DNA from: Prolixibacteraceae bacterium
GTDB taxonomy: Bacteria; Bacteroidota; Bacteroidia; Bacteroidales; Prolixibacteraceae
NCBI GenBank assembly: GCA_019720755.1
Contig: CP081303.1
Span: 496,001-560,000 of the forward strand
Length of the DNA stretch: 64,000 nucleotides
Direction: 5' to 3'
Shown: positions 1-9,942 of the stretch, piece by piece
Layout of the letters: each line of letters opens with the position of its first letter
Position numbering within the stretch: position 1 is the first letter of the stretch
Made by a program: the position numbers and the translations under genes
Notes under the pieces: model-generated
The model's database searches: none
What the model was told of the DNA's origin: nothing
The model's input: only the letters and a program-made list of their open reading frames with translations

Positions 1-1331
1 GAGTCCCGTGGTGGGCAGCAGGTCTAAGTATATTTGGAACAGCCTTGAGTGCAATAACTTTTATGGCGATTCCTGCAAAATCATATGCAACAGATTGGTC
101 TTATATTTGGTTGAATCTGGGTGTTGTTGTTGTAGCTCCAATTATCGTATATCTATTTATCCCATATTTTAGAAAGCAGAATATTACCACTGCCTATGAG
201 TATTTAGAATTACGTTTTAATTATTTCTTAAGAGCTGCAGGAAGTGCCTCTTTTATTATTTATCAAATTGGTCGTATGGGAGTGGTACTTTTCCTTCCAG
301 CCATTGCATTGAATGTTGTAACAGGAATTGATATTTATGTCTGTATTTGTATGATGGGCGTTTTAAGTCTTCTGTATACATTAATGGGGGGAATTGAGGC
401 CGTTATATGGACTGATGCGATGCAAGTTGTCGTACTGCTTGGTGGAGCAATCCTTACTCTTTTCTTGATCTCTAATCAAGTTGATGGGGGTTTTACTGGA
501 ATAATGAATGTTGCCATTGAGGATCACAAGATACAAGCTTTCAATACAGCCTTCGACTGGAGGCAACCTACTTTATGGGTTGTGTTAATAGGGGGTGTTT
601 TTAATCAGTTTTCCACTTATGCATCTGACCAAACAATGGTTCAGAGGTATCTTACTACTTCTGATACAAAAAGTGCACAAAAGAGTGTGTGGACTAATGC
701 TCTTTTGACTATTCCAGCAACATTGATATTTTTCTTTGTAGGTACAGCTCTTTATGCTTTTTATAAGCAACATCCTGCTGATATGAACTATTCGCTTGTA
801 AATGGTGATAGTATATTTCCTTGGTATATTACTAATGAGTTACCGAATGGAGTCGTTGGAATTTTAATTAGTGGAATTTTTGCTGCCGCGATGTCAAGTG
901 TGTCGAGTAGTATAAATTCTGCTGCCACGTCATATTGTGTTGATTTTCATTTTAGAATGTTTAAGTCTTCGGATCAGTCCATGCAAGTAGCAAGACGAGC
1001 TACATTAGTCATCGGGCTTTTAGGTACTGCTTTTGCCTTAATAATGGCTAGTATGGAGATTAAGTCTCTATGGGATTCTTTTAATAAAGTATTGGGACTT
1101 GTAATAGGAGGTTTAGGAGGTTTATTTCTTTTAGGGATTTTATTTCCTAAAGTTAATGGTAAATCTGCTTCGATTGCATTTATCCTTACAATTATAGTGC
1201 AAATATTGATATCTAATTTTACCCAACTACACTTATTGTTATATACTGCTACTGGAGTTATTTCATGCTGTGTGTTAGGTCTGTTTATTCATATGATATT
1301 GCCATCTGATTCACAGGATGGGAACAAATAA
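1..1331 (+). CDS. Sodium:solute symporter (SSS family), 5'-truncated by window edge; probable sialic acid importer
   Basis: The frame is open from base 3 to the TAA at 1329-1331, giving at least 442 residues, so the true start lies before the window. The first visible residues, WWAAGLSIFGTALSAIT, and the following run of roughly ten hydrophobic segments are typical of SSS-family Na+-coupled transporters of the inner membrane. The gene stops 12 bases before the N-acetylneuraminate lyase gene and heads a cluster with SusC/D and a sialidase, so import of N-acetylneuraminate is the likely role. That substrate is inferred from context. SSS members also carry sugars, amino acids and other solutes, and the sequence alone does not settle it. 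The TTG at 45 is an internal codon and not the start. Confidence 0.88.
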   Translation, partial: VPWWAAGLSIFGTALSAITFMAIPAKSYATDWSYIWLNLGVVVVAPIIVYLFIPYFRKQNITTAYEYLELRFNYFLRAAGSASFIIYQIGRMGVVLFLPAIALNVVTGIDIYVCICMMGVLSLLYTLMGGIEAVIWTDAMQVVVLLGGAILTLFLISNQVDGGFTGIMNVAIEDHKIQAFNTAFDWRQPTLWVVLIGGVFNQFSTYASDQTMVQRYLTTSDTKSAQKSVWTNALLTIPATLIFFFVGTALYAFYKQHPADMNYSLVNGDSIFPWYITNELPNGVVGILISGIFAAAMSSVSSSINSAATSYCVDFHFRMFKSSDQSMQVARRATLVIGLLGTAFALIMASMEIKSLWDSFNKVLGLVIGGLGGLFLLGILFPKVNGKSASIAFILTIIVQILISNFTQLHLLLYTATGVISCCVLGLFIHMILPSDSQDGNK

Positions 1332-1343
1332 TATAATATAAAA

Positions 1344-2255
1344 ATGAGTCAGAATAAAAAAATTACAGGTTTTGTAGCCGCACCATTTACTCCAATGTTT
1401 GAGGATGGATCATTAAACCTAGATGCTATTTCAAAATATGCTGACAAACTTAAAGGCGACGGTCTAGCAGGTGTTTTCATCAATGGAACAACTGGTGAGG
1501 GCATGTTAATGTCACTTACAGAGCGTAAGTTAGTTGCAGAGAAGTGGCTAGAACACCAAGAGGATACTTTTCATGTAATTGTTCATGTTGGTTCAACAAG
1601 TTCTGTGCAATCAGCAGAACTAGCTGCTCATGCACAAGAGAATGGTGCATATGCAGTAGGATGCATGGGACCATGTTTTTTACCTCCATCTAATACCGAA
1701 GATCTAGTTCGTTTTTGTGAAAAGGTAGCCCAAGCTTGTGATAATACTCCTTTTTATTATTACCACATGCCTGCAACTTCGAATGTGAATGTATCTATGG
1801 TTGAGTTTTTGACTCTAGCTCAAAAGAGAATTTCTAATCTTGCTGGTATTAAATTCACTCATAACAACTTAATGGAGTTGCGTCAATGTATCCAGTTTAA
1901 TGATGGTGAATTTGATATTCTTCATGGGTATGATGAAATTCTTTTATCAGGCTTAGCCATGGGGGCTAAAGGAGGTGTTGGTAGTACTTATAACTATATC
2001 CCATCTGTTTACCTTGGTCTAAAAGAGGCATTTGAGAATGGAGACATTAAAAAGGCTCAAGAACTTCAGGATATTTCAATCAAAGTAGTAGAAGTTCTGA
2101 TTAAGTATGGAGGTGGTGTAATTGCAGGAAAAGCAATTATGAACCTTATTGGAATAGAATGTGGACCTTGTAGAGCACAACTTCCATTTTATGGGAAGAG
2201 TGAGCTAGAAGCTATCGATTCTGACCTTAAGAAGATCGGCTTTTACGATCTATAG
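1344..2255 (+). CDS. nanA: N-acetylneuraminate lyase (DHDPS/NAL aldolase family)
   Basis: This 303-residue cytoplasmic class I aldolase would split N-acetylneuraminate into N-acetylmannosamine and pyruvate. Visible family marks are the carboxylate-binding GTTGE at residues 48-52, the YYYHMP segment at 138-143 that holds the catalytic tyrosine, and the Schiff-base lysine K170 in GIKFTHN. The K-F-T/S setting and the full-length TIM-barrel size fit NAL rather than dihydrodipicolinate synthase, which usually has a different context after the lysine. It follows the symporter by 12 bases, so the two are probably cotranscribed. A strong hairpin comes after the stop, before susC. The main alternative is another pyruvate aldolase of the same fold, but the adjacent sialidase argues for sialic acid. 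Confidence 0.88.
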   Translation: MSQNKKITGFVAAPFTPMFEDGSLNLDAISKYADKLKGDGLAGVFINGTTGEGMLMSLTERKLVAEKWLEHQEDTFHVIVHVGSTSSVQSAELAAHAQENGAYAVGCMGPCFLPPSNTEDLVRFCEKVAQACDNTPFYYYHMPATSNVNVSMVEFLTLAQKRISNLAGIKFTHNNLMELRQCIQFNDGEFDILHGYDEILLSGLAMGAKGGVGSTYNYIPSVYLGLKEAFENGDIKKAQELQDISIKVVEVLIKYGGGVIAGKAIMNLIGIECGPCRAQLPFYGKSELEAIDSDLKKIGFYDL

Positions 2256-2264
2256 TAATGAATT

Positions 2265-2310
2265 TAAAATTAGGAGGAGCAACTCTTTCACCTTCTGCTC
2301 CTCCAATTTT
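2265..2310 (+). terminator. Intrinsic terminator or attenuator between nanA and susC
   Basis: GGAGGAGCA at 2273-2281 pairs perfectly with TGCTCCTCC at 2296-2304 and is followed by AATTTTT. The flanking AATT/AATT extends the stem past one mismatch. It sits between two genes on the same strand, so it can lower or separate susC/susD transcription from the symporter-lyase unit. Confidence 0.75.
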
Positions 2311-2349
2311 TAATTGATAATTGTATAACCAACTAAACAATTTGCAAAT

Positions 2350-5300
2350 ATGCGAAAAACAATTATTAATCGATGGGGAATTTCTGCTAAAATTACCTCG
2401 ATTCTTTATCTAATGATGTTCATGCTATGCACTATTAATAGTTTATCTGCACAAGATTATCTGATTAGTGGTGTTGTTAAAGACAGTTCTGGACTTCCCC
2501 TACCTGGAGCTACTGTGGTTCAAGTAGGAACTACTAATGGAACTGTGACCAATGTGGATGGTCTCTTTACATTAAAAGTTTCTCAAAACTCTAAAATTAC
2601 TGTATCATTTATCGGGTTGGAGTCTCAAACTTTAGAGGTTTCCAATAGAAAGAAGTTTGATATTAAACTTAAAGACACTGCAATTGGTCTAAATGAAGTC
2701 GTTGCGGTTGGTTATGGTAAGCAATCTCGTTCTACAATTACTTCTGCTGTAACAAAGGTGGATGATAAAGAGCTTGCAACTACTCCTTCTGGAGATGCCC
2801 TGTTGTCTGTTCAAGGTAAAGTGCCAGGGGTGGATATTCGTGTTACCACTGGTCAACCTGGATCTACTCCAAAGGTCCTTATTCGTGGAGGAACTTCTCC
2901 TGGTGGAGGAACCCCTCTATATGTAATTGATGGAGTTATTCGTGACAATATGAATGACTTAAACCCTGAAGATATTGAGTCGATGCAAGTTCTTAAGGAT
3001 GGTGCTTCTGCTTCTATTTATGGAGCAAGAGGAGCTGCAGGGGTTATTGTGATTAATACGAAAAAAGGTAAAAACTCTAACGGTTTTGGTAATATCAATG
3101 TTAAGTATGGTACTACTGTAAATAAGCAAGCAAGAAAATATCCATTTTCTAATGCACATGATTATTTATGGGCATCACGTGTTGCTGCAAACCAAGAGTT
3201 AGATACAAACTCAAAGGCTCGTTTAGAAGACCCTTCTTATGGTTATGGTACTGGGAATGCAAACTATTCTGGTAAACAAGGTGCGGGTTATGGAAATTCA
3301 GTTAGTACTACAGAGTTCTACGATGACCTAGTAGCAGTAAATGGCCAGGACTACGTCAATAATTTGATCAACAGCCAAGGATATGAGACCATGATTGATC
3401 CTGTTACAGGACGTAAACTCATTTTCAAAGATGCGAATTATCAAGATCAAATGTTTAGAACCGGCGTTATTAATGATATGAATGTCTCTTTTGACGGAGG
3501 TAATGATAAAGGAAATTTCTATGCAAGCTTTGGAGCTTTGGATAATAAGGGTATTGTTGTTGGTTCGAGCTACGACAGATATTCAGCAAAATTTAATGGT
3601 GCTTATAATATCAAAGAAAATTTAAAAGTAACTGCCGGGGTTGATTTCCAAAAATCATCGGCTCTTGGACCAAACAATAGTGCAACAGATCGTTCTGCAA
3701 GAATGCCTCAAACTATCCGTTTATATACAGATGATGGTTTGCCATCTATTGGTGAAGGTGGAGGATCTCCTCGTAATATTTTACATTCTAACTATTACCA
3801 AACGCAAAGCCAATCTAAGTATAGAACTACGTTGAATACTAGTTTTGATTGGGAAATTCTACCTGGCTTAAATTTTAAACCTAGAGCTTCGTATTATAAA
3901 TATGAATATATCTATGATTTCTTTGAGAAATACAATCCTTACGTCACAAATCGTCCAATGAATGCCACCCATAACTCTTATGAGCAATGGACTCTTGACA
4001 ATGTGTTGACTTATACTAAAAGCTTTGAAAAACATAATTTTGATATCTTGTTAGGACAAAGTATGAGAAGTGAACACACTTTTAATATGAATGGTTCTGG
4101 TGCAAATGCAGCAACAGATTACGTTCCAACATTAAATGCTTCTGCGACAGATGATGAACGAATAAGTTCTACTGTTGGGGATGTTAGAACCTTATCTTAC
4201 TTTGGACGATTTAACTATAACTTTGATGAGCGCTATCTTGTTTCTGCGAGTCTTCGTCGCGATGGCTCGTCTCGTTTCTCAGAAAAAAATAAGTATGCCT
4301 TTTTCCCATCTCTTTCTGGAGGTTGGAACATTCACAAAGAGGATTTCTTCCAAGGAACAAAAACTGCTGAAGTAATTACAAACCTAAAGTTAAGAGCATC
4401 ATACGGTACTGCCGGTAATGATAATGTAAGTCTTTCTGATACTTATGGAAGTTTTGGTACAGGATCGAATTATCAAAATAACACGGGTGTACTACAGTCT
4501 ACGATTGGTAATCAAAATCTTGTATGGGAGTCAACATCAACATTAGATATTGGTTTTGATATGGGCATTTTAAATAATAAGCACACGCTATATTTTGACT
4601 ACTACGATAAGCGTACAAAAGATAGACTTTATGGATTTAATCTCCCTGCACAAACAGGATTTAATTCAATCAAGGACAATATTGGTATCTTCCAAAATAA
4701 AGGATTCGAGATTGGAATTAACTCTACTCTTATCAATACTCGTGATTTCAAATGGGATCTATCTTTTTCTTTCAGTTTAAACCGTGGTTATGTTCTGAAG
4801 TTGCCAGAGAATGGGAAAGACAAGAACCGAATTGGTGGACGTGAGGTTTGGGATGAAGCATCTAAAAAATATATCACTGTTGGAGGAACTGCTGAAGGAG
4901 AACGTATTGGTCAGAGATGGATGTGGCAAGCGGATGGTGTTTATATGACAGATGAAGAAGCTGCCAATGCTCCATATGATACTCAAGTTTCAGGAAGCAA
5001 ACTAGGTCAAGCAAAACATGCTGGCGATACTAAGTGGATTGATAGAGATCGTAATGATACAATTGATACACGTGATTTGGCTTTTGAAGGATATGCAAAC
5101 CCAGATAAGATGGGATCTATTATCAATACATTTAACTATAAAGGTTTTTCTCTTAGAACTGTTATGCGTTATGGTTTAGGTCACATTGTTGCGAATGGTT
5201 GGAGAGCAAGAATGAATGGTAATGCTAGAAATAGAATGGGTACAACCAAAGATGTTGCCAATGGAAATATCTTTTGGGCTGATGGTTTAGAGCCATACGA

Positions 5301-5661
5301 AGGATACGACAACTCTCAAGCAATCTATCCTCGATATAATTCAGGATCAGATTATGATAATGGTTACCGTAACCATATGCGCGGATCTCCAATTGGTAAC
5401 GGAAACTACGATAACGATATGTATGTCTCAAGTGGTAATTATTTAGCCTTTAGTGAGATATCTCTATCTTATGATTTCAACAAGAATAGCAAATTTATGC
5501 AAACATTGAGAATCAAAGGATTGAATCTTGCAGCTGGTGTTTATAACCTTGGTTATATCACAGCATTTGATGGTTTAACTCCAGAGCATTATGATGGTAA
5601 GGAAGTTGGTACATATCCAAATCCTTTACAATTTAACTTTTCGGCACGTTTCACTTTTTAA
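2350..5661 (+). CDS. SusC-like TonB-dependent outer-membrane transporter
   Basis: This 1103-residue protein has a signal peptide (about 1-34, ending SLSA|QD), a carboxypeptidase-D-like regulatory domain (about 36-110), a TonB plug (about 120-240, with the usual LYVIDGVIRD and GAARG-type segments) and a long 22-strand-type beta barrel that ends in an aromatic residue (SARFTF). It is the SusC partner of the SusD homologue 12 bases downstream. The pair forms the outer-membrane 'pedal bin' that takes up oligosaccharides or free sugars using TonB energy. With a sialidase, a lyase and a symporter around it, sialic acid or a sialylated glycan is the likely substrate (inference). Size and domain order are normal for the family. 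Confidence 0.95.
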   Translation: MRKTIINRWGISAKITSILYLMMFMLCTINSLSAQDYLISGVVKDSSGLPLPGATVVQVGTTNGTVTNVDGLFTLKVSQNSKITVSFIGLESQTLEVSNRKKFDIKLKDTAIGLNEVVAVGYGKQSRSTITSAVTKVDDKELATTPSGDALLSVQGKVPGVDIRVTTGQPGSTPKVLIRGGTSPGGGTPLYVIDGVIRDNMNDLNPEDIESMQVLKDGASASIYGARGAAGVIVINTKKGKNSNGFGNINVKYGTTVNKQARKYPFSNAHDYLWASRVAANQELDTNSKARLEDPSYGYGTGNANYSGKQGAGYGNSVSTTEFYDDLVAVNGQDYVNNLINSQGYETMIDPVTGRKLIFKDANYQDQMFRTGVINDMNVSFDGGNDKGNFYASFGALDNKGIVVGSSYDRYSAKFNGAYNIKENLKVTAGVDFQKSSALGPNNSATDRSARMPQTIRLYTDDGLPSIGEGGGSPRNILHSNYYQTQSQSKYRTTLNTSFDWEILPGLNFKPRASYYKYEYIYDFFEKYNPYVTNRPMNATHNSYEQWTLDNVLTYTKSFEKHNFDILLGQSMRSEHTFNMNGSGANAATDYVPTLNASATDDERISSTVGDVRTLSYFGRFNYNFDERYLVSASLRRDGSSRFSEKNKYAFFPSLSGGWNIHKEDFFQGTKTAEVITNLKLRASYGTAGNDNVSLSDTYGSFGTGSNYQNNTGVLQSTIGNQNLVWESTSTLDIGFDMGILNNKHTLYFDYYDKRTKDRLYGFNLPAQTGFNSIKDNIGIFQNKGFEIGINSTLINTRDFKWDLSFSFSLNRGYVLKLPENGKDKNRIGGREVWDEASKKYITVGGTAEGERIGQRWMWQADGVYMTDEEAANAPYDTQVSGSKLGQAKHAGDTKWIDRDRNDTIDTRDLAFEGYANPDKMGSIINTFNYKGFSLRTVMRYGLGHIVANGWRARMNGNARNRMGTTKDVANGNIFWADGLEPYEGYDNSQAIYPRYNSGSDYDNGYRNHMRGSPIGNGNYDNDMYVSSGNYLAFSEISLSYDFNKNSKFMQTLRIKGLNLAAGVYNLGYITAFDGLTPEHYDGKEVGTYPNPLQFNFSARFTF

Positions 5662-5673
5662 GCAGAGATTGGT

Positions 5674-7296
5674 ATGAATTTTAATAAATATATAGTTGCT
5701 GCATTGATTGCCTGTGGCACCCTGACAAGTTGTTCTGATTTCTTAAATGTAGATCAGGTTTCAACGATTGACCCATCCTCTTTCTGGTCATCACCAGATG
5801 ACGTGATTGCATATTATTATGGATGTAATGACAAGTTTAGAGATATTAATAACTCTACATATTTAGAGGAAGACCGTGGAGATTCCTTTATACCTGGAGA
5901 TATTGGGCCTGCTTCTAATGCATGGAGTCAGTACCTTGACAAGGAGAACACCGCTGATATGACTAGTTATTATAACGCTATTTTCCATTTCAATCAGCTT
6001 TATAATGAAGGATCGAAAGTTAACTTTGGTTCTAGAGATGCACTCAAGAAGCAAATTCTTGGATCAGCATTATCGATGAGGGCTCATACATACTTTAAGT
6101 TGATCAAGACTTGGGGAGATGTCCCTCTTGTTACAGATGTTTATACTGGATCAAACACTCCAATCATTGGTAAAACTCCGGTCAACGAAGTGATGACACA
6201 GATACTAAGTGATGTGGATGCTGCCATAGGAATGTATACAGAAGATGCTATCGGAAATAAAAATTTCTGGTCTAAAGCCGCTTCTTATGCACTAAAAGCC
6301 GATGTGCTAATGTATAAAGCAAAAGTACTTGGTGGTGGTAGTACCGATCTAATGGAAGCGATTAAATGTATCGACTGGATTGAAGCGCATGCCAATGTCT
6401 CTTTAGAAGAGAACTATGCGGATATATTTTCCTCAAGCAATAAAGTCAATTCTGAAATTGTCTTATCAACCTATTTCGATCGTTACGAACAAGCTTACCA
6501 ATACGGTCGATTTACTAAGCCTGGTTATGGAAACTTAGCGAATACACATAATTATGCTGATATGGCTTCTACACAAGGTGGTCGTGCTCGTGCTGTTTAT
6601 GCACCATCTTTAGAACTCGAGAAAACTTATGATGTGAATATGAATGATACACGTCGTAGTGTTTCTATTCTATACCCTCTTGTGGTGCAGTCTACTCAAA
6701 AAGTGAACAAAACGGATTATGATAATGGAACTTACACTCTTGATACACCCGAGAATGGATTGGATATGTTTGGAGATGAGAGAGATGTTGTAAGATACGA
6801 AGGGGACGACAATAGTATTGTGGTAATTTGTACTCATTGGGATAGTTTGACTCCTATTTCAAATAAATTTAGAGGTACCTATTATGATGATCTTCAAGAT
6901 AGAGTATTTGATGATGATGTGATTCTTTATCGTTGGGGAGGACTCCTTCTTCTCCGTGCCGAGGCTAAAGCTGCAACGAATGATATCGCTGGTGCTGTTG
7001 TCGACCTTGATCAAGTACGTCAAAGAGCTAGTACTGGAGCATATTCTGGTGCGATGGACAAGGACTCAGTAGAAAAAGAGATTCTTGCAGAGCGCTTCCG
7101 AGAACTGTTTTTAGAGCTTAAAAGATGGCCTGATTTAGTTCGTGCAAATGCTTGGGGTACGATAAATATCTATGATGTGATTCCTAATCTAAAAGGCAAA
7201 ACAACGCCAATTTTATGGCCTTTCTCTGATGATGATCTAAGAGATAATGATAAATTAGTGCAGAATGATGGTTATTCAGGAATTAGTAATTCTTAA
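5674..7296 (+). CDS. SusD/RagB-family surface glycan-binding lipoprotein
   Basis: This 540-residue protein begins with a lipoprotein signal peptide. The lipobox LTSC places the lipidated cysteine at residue 20. After it come SusD-typical features: an N-terminal FLNVDQVS segment, alpha-helical TPR-like repeats with A-x-x-R-A-H-T-Y-F, and a C-terminal part with ERFRELFLELKRW, which is the usual RagB/SusD signature. It acts as the lid of the SusC barrel on the cell surface. It lies 12 bases after susC and is followed by a strong terminator, so susC-susD form one unit. The exact ligand is inferred from neighbours and is probably sialic acid or sialoglycan. Confidence 0.95.
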   Translation: MNFNKYIVAALIACGTLTSCSDFLNVDQVSTIDPSSFWSSPDDVIAYYYGCNDKFRDINNSTYLEEDRGDSFIPGDIGPASNAWSQYLDKENTADMTSYYNAIFHFNQLYNEGSKVNFGSRDALKKQILGSALSMRAHTYFKLIKTWGDVPLVTDVYTGSNTPIIGKTPVNEVMTQILSDVDAAIGMYTEDAIGNKNFWSKAASYALKADVLMYKAKVLGGGSTDLMEAIKCIDWIEAHANVSLEENYADIFSSSNKVNSEIVLSTYFDRYEQAYQYGRFTKPGYGNLANTHNYADMASTQGGRARAVYAPSLELEKTYDVNMNDTRRSVSILYPLVVQSTQKVNKTDYDNGTYTLDTPENGLDMFGDERDVVRYEGDDNSIVVICTHWDSLTPISNKFRGTYYDDLQDRVFDDDVILYRWGGLLLLRAEAKAATNDIAGAVVDLDQVRQRASTGAYSGAMDKDSVEKEILAERFRELFLELKRWPDLVRANAWGTINIYDVIPNLKGKTTPILWPFSDDDLRDNDKLVQNDGYSGISNS

Positions 7297-7324
7297 TAAT
7301 TATATAAACTGAATGTGATATAAG

Positions 7325-7368
7325 TTAAGGCATGATGATTTAATTTCATGTCTTAATCTTTTTTTTTA
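7325..7368 (+). terminator. Intrinsic terminator after susD
   Basis: TTAAGGCATGA (7325-7335) pairs with TCATGTCTTAA (7346-7356) with a single G-U wobble, followed by a run of T residues at 7359-7367. The sialidase gene downstream therefore probably has its own promoter or depends on read-through. Confidence 0.85.
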
Positions 7369-7399
7369 TAAGTATCTTAACTTAAACACGCTATTAAAA

Positions 7400-9064
7400 A
7401 TGAGTAAAATTAATAAGCTATTCGTTTCATTAGGACTTGTCGGAACCATGTTGACTAGCTGTTCTGTAAGTTCTCCTGTTGGGAGTAACAAACTTGTTCA
7501 ATCTTCGCATATCCTACCTGTCTTAAAACATGAGCAGGACAATCAAATTATGGGTATCTGTTATGATAACCCTAATAATAATGCGATACTATCCAATGTC
7601 GTTTTATCTATCGGAGATACGGATATTGCAGATCTTGATAAGGTGAGTGTCTATTTTACAGGAAAGACTCGAAATTTTGGGAATGAAGTTTTATTTGGAA
7701 AACCGATTACTAAGGTTAATCAAAATCTCATTTTTGATGGCAAACAAGTACTTAAAAAAGGGAAAAACTATATTTGGGTTAGTTATCATCTCTCTGATAA
7801 TGCATCTCCTCAAGGAGAAGTGGAAGCTTCTATTAAACAGATTACTGTGGATGGAGTTCAGTTAACCCCTTCCAATACCGATTTTGTTGCCAAACAACGT
7901 CTCGGTGTTTCTGTTCGTGATAAAGGGGTTGATGGTGTCAACACTTATCGTATTCCTGGTTTAACAACGACAAAGAAAGGTTCTCTTTTAGCGATCTATG
8001 ATATCCGTAGAGATAATGGTCGTGACCTTCAAGGAAATATTGATATAGGGGTTAGTAGAAGTACCGACAAAGGAAAAACATGGGAACCAATGCGTGTTGC
8101 GCTAGATATGCATAAATGGGGAGGACTTCCTGAAAAATTTAATGGGGTGAGTGATGCCAATATTCTCGTAGACCAAAACACTGGTGATATTTATGTTGCT
8201 GGTTTATGGATGTATGGTGTTATTAACTCAAATGGAAAATGGATTCAAGGACTGAATGAAGAGAGCAAGGATTGGAATCACCAATGGAGAAATAAAGGTT
8301 CACAGCCTGGATTTGGTGTAGAACAGACTTCTCAGTTCATTATTGCCAAAAGTACCGATGATGGTAAAACATGGGGTGAACCAATCAATATTACCAAAAT
8401 GTGTAAGAAGAAAGAGTGGTGGTTATATGCTCCTGCACCAGGTGCTGGTATTACATTGAAGGATGGTACAATCGTTTTCCCAACTCAAGGTCGCGATAAA
8501 AATGGTCTACCTTTTTCTAATATTACTTACAGTAAAGATGGGGGTAAAACTTGGGTTACTTCTGCTCCTGCAGCTCATAACACAACCGAGTGTATGGCTG
8601 TTGAATTAGGAGATGGTTCTATTATGCTTAATATGCGTGATAATAGAAACAGACACAACAAAGGAGACAATAATGGTCGTAACATTGCAATAACAAAAGA
8701 CTTAGGTAAAACATGGGTAGAATCACCAACCTCTCATTCTGCTTTGATCGAACCAGTATGTATGGCATCTATTATTCGTCATGACTATACTCAAAATGGC
8801 AAAAAGAAACATGTTCTTCTTTTCTCAAATCCAAACAATAAGTATCGTAGAAGTAACCAAACAATTAAGGTTAGTTTCGATGATGGTAAAACATGGCCAA
8901 AAGAGTATTGGATGGAACTAGATTATGGTAGTGGTGCTGGTTACTCATGTTTGACATCTATCGATGAGGAGAATATTGGAATTCTTTATGAAGGAAGTGT
9001 GTCGTGGATGACTTTTCAATCTATCTCTTTTCATGAGCTTATTACTCCTGCGGATAAAAGATAA
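7400..9064 (+). CDS. nanH: Exo-alpha-sialidase (GH33), surface or periplasmic lipoprotein
   Basis: This 554-residue sialidase starts with a lipoprotein signal (LTSC lipobox, Cys21). An N-terminal beta-sandwich domain (about 35-165) of the type found on bacterial sialidases comes before the six-bladed propeller. The catalytic part shows the Y/F-R-I-P motif (YRIP, 183-186; R184 of the arginine triad). It also has five Asp boxes (S/T-x-D-x-G-x-T-W) at about 220, 318, 378, 432 and 492, further arginines in NMRDN (R413) and YRRS, and the tyrosine/glutamate pair expected around Y515 and E531. It would release terminal sialic acid for SusC/D and the symporter. The propeller looks complete. A perfect palindromic terminator follows. 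Confidence 0.95.
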   Translation: MSKINKLFVSLGLVGTMLTSCSVSSPVGSNKLVQSSHILPVLKHEQDNQIMGICYDNPNNNAILSNVVLSIGDTDIADLDKVSVYFTGKTRNFGNEVLFGKPITKVNQNLIFDGKQVLKKGKNYIWVSYHLSDNASPQGEVEASIKQITVDGVQLTPSNTDFVAKQRLGVSVRDKGVDGVNTYRIPGLTTTKKGSLLAIYDIRRDNGRDLQGNIDIGVSRSTDKGKTWEPMRVALDMHKWGGLPEKFNGVSDANILVDQNTGDIYVAGLWMYGVINSNGKWIQGLNEESKDWNHQWRNKGSQPGFGVEQTSQFIIAKSTDDGKTWGEPINITKMCKKKEWWLYAPAPGAGITLKDGTIVFPTQGRDKNGLPFSNITYSKDGGKTWVTSAPAAHNTTECMAVELGDGSIMLNMRDNRNRHNKGDNNGRNIAITKDLGKTWVESPTSHSALIEPVCMASIIRHDYTQNGKKKHVLLFSNPNNKYRRSNQTIKVSFDDGKTWPKEYWMELDYGSGAGYSCLTSIDEENIGILYEGSVSWMTFQSISFHELITPADKR

Positions 9065-9076
9065 TAGTTTATTTCT

Positions 9077-9113
9077 TCAAGTGTGATATTTTAATATCAC
9101 ACTTGATTTTTTT
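9077..9113 (+). terminator. Intrinsic terminator after sialidase
   Basis: A perfect 30-base palindrome spans 9077-9106, with arms reading TCAAGTGTGATATT and its complement, and is followed directly by seven T residues. Confidence 0.92.
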
Positions 9114-9123
9114 ATAATTTAAA

Positions 9124-9834
9124 ATGTTTATGAAAAAAATATTGAAAGCTTACTCCTTGTTTTATCCTTACTCATCCCTTTAAAGAATACTATCGCAAAG
9201 CAAAAAAATCAGCCTAATATTCTTTTTATTGCTGTGGATGATATGAATGACTGGGTTGGATTTCTTTCAGGTCATCCAAATTCAAAGACTCCAAATCTTG
9301 ACAAGCTGGCCAAGGATAGTGTTCCTTTTGCGAATACTCATTGTCCTTCTCCTATGTGTGGTCTTAGTAGAGCATCGTCTATCCGCATCATTCTGGAATT
9401 TATAAAAATTCACAATGGATAAGGCCTCGCTATTCGCATATAAAAGCAATTCCTATCTATTTTAAACAGAATGGTTATTAGGTGTATGGTGCAGGTAAGA
9501 TTTTTTATCTTACTGTTTGATTTACCCCCCCCTCTTATCAATGGGATGAATACACGAAGATGGAGTTTGATGAACCATAGGATCGCGTGAGTCTTTTGAA
9601 CTATCCGTTGTCGTTCCAAAATCCGATTGGCACCCATTGAATCAAATGGGATTCATCATGAATTAAATGATCCAAACGAATGGCACAATAAGATAGAGGA
9701 TAAAAGTTTCATAAAGGAGATCGGATACTTACGTACTTTTCTTCCTAGCTTGCTATAGTATAGATCCTATTCTAAGCAAATCATACTATCGTTTTGATCC
9801 CATAAGTTACACTTGGAAAAATCGTGATAAATAG
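9124..9834 (+). pseudogene. Decayed sulfatase (iduronate-2-sulfatase-like) with frameshifts, stops and a large internal deletion
   Basis: A signal-peptide-like start ([10 protein letters not shown], from 9124) stops early. The sulfatase N-terminus continues in another frame from about 9209: [13 protein letters not shown], the TPNLDKLA segment, then [12 protein letters not shown]. The sulfatase motif C-x-P-S-R has become C-G-L-S-R. Further on, in shifted frames with stops, are YGAGKIFY (normally YGTGKIFH) and, from about 9666, NDPNEWHN followed by LRTFLP, which match the C-terminal end of iduronate-2-sulfatase-like proteins. Intact members have about 480 residues and this remnant spans only about 700 bases, so the middle of the gene has been deleted. 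It probably belonged to the same sialoglycan or mucin locus and is now non-functional. Confidence 0.85.
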
Positions 9835-9942
9835 ACCTCTGTAGTTTCTCAATTATAGAGGTATTTATGATCTCTTTGTATTGCACTATTTGGTATTATT
9901 TAGAATATTTAAATAGAGTTATATTAAGACATTATATAGGTG

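Noticed and set aside
1344-2255. Reading the lyase gene as dihydrodipicolinate synthase (dapA)
   Set aside because: The K-F-T context at the Schiff-base lysine and the neighbours (symporter, SusC/D, sialidase) favour N-acetylneuraminate lyase.
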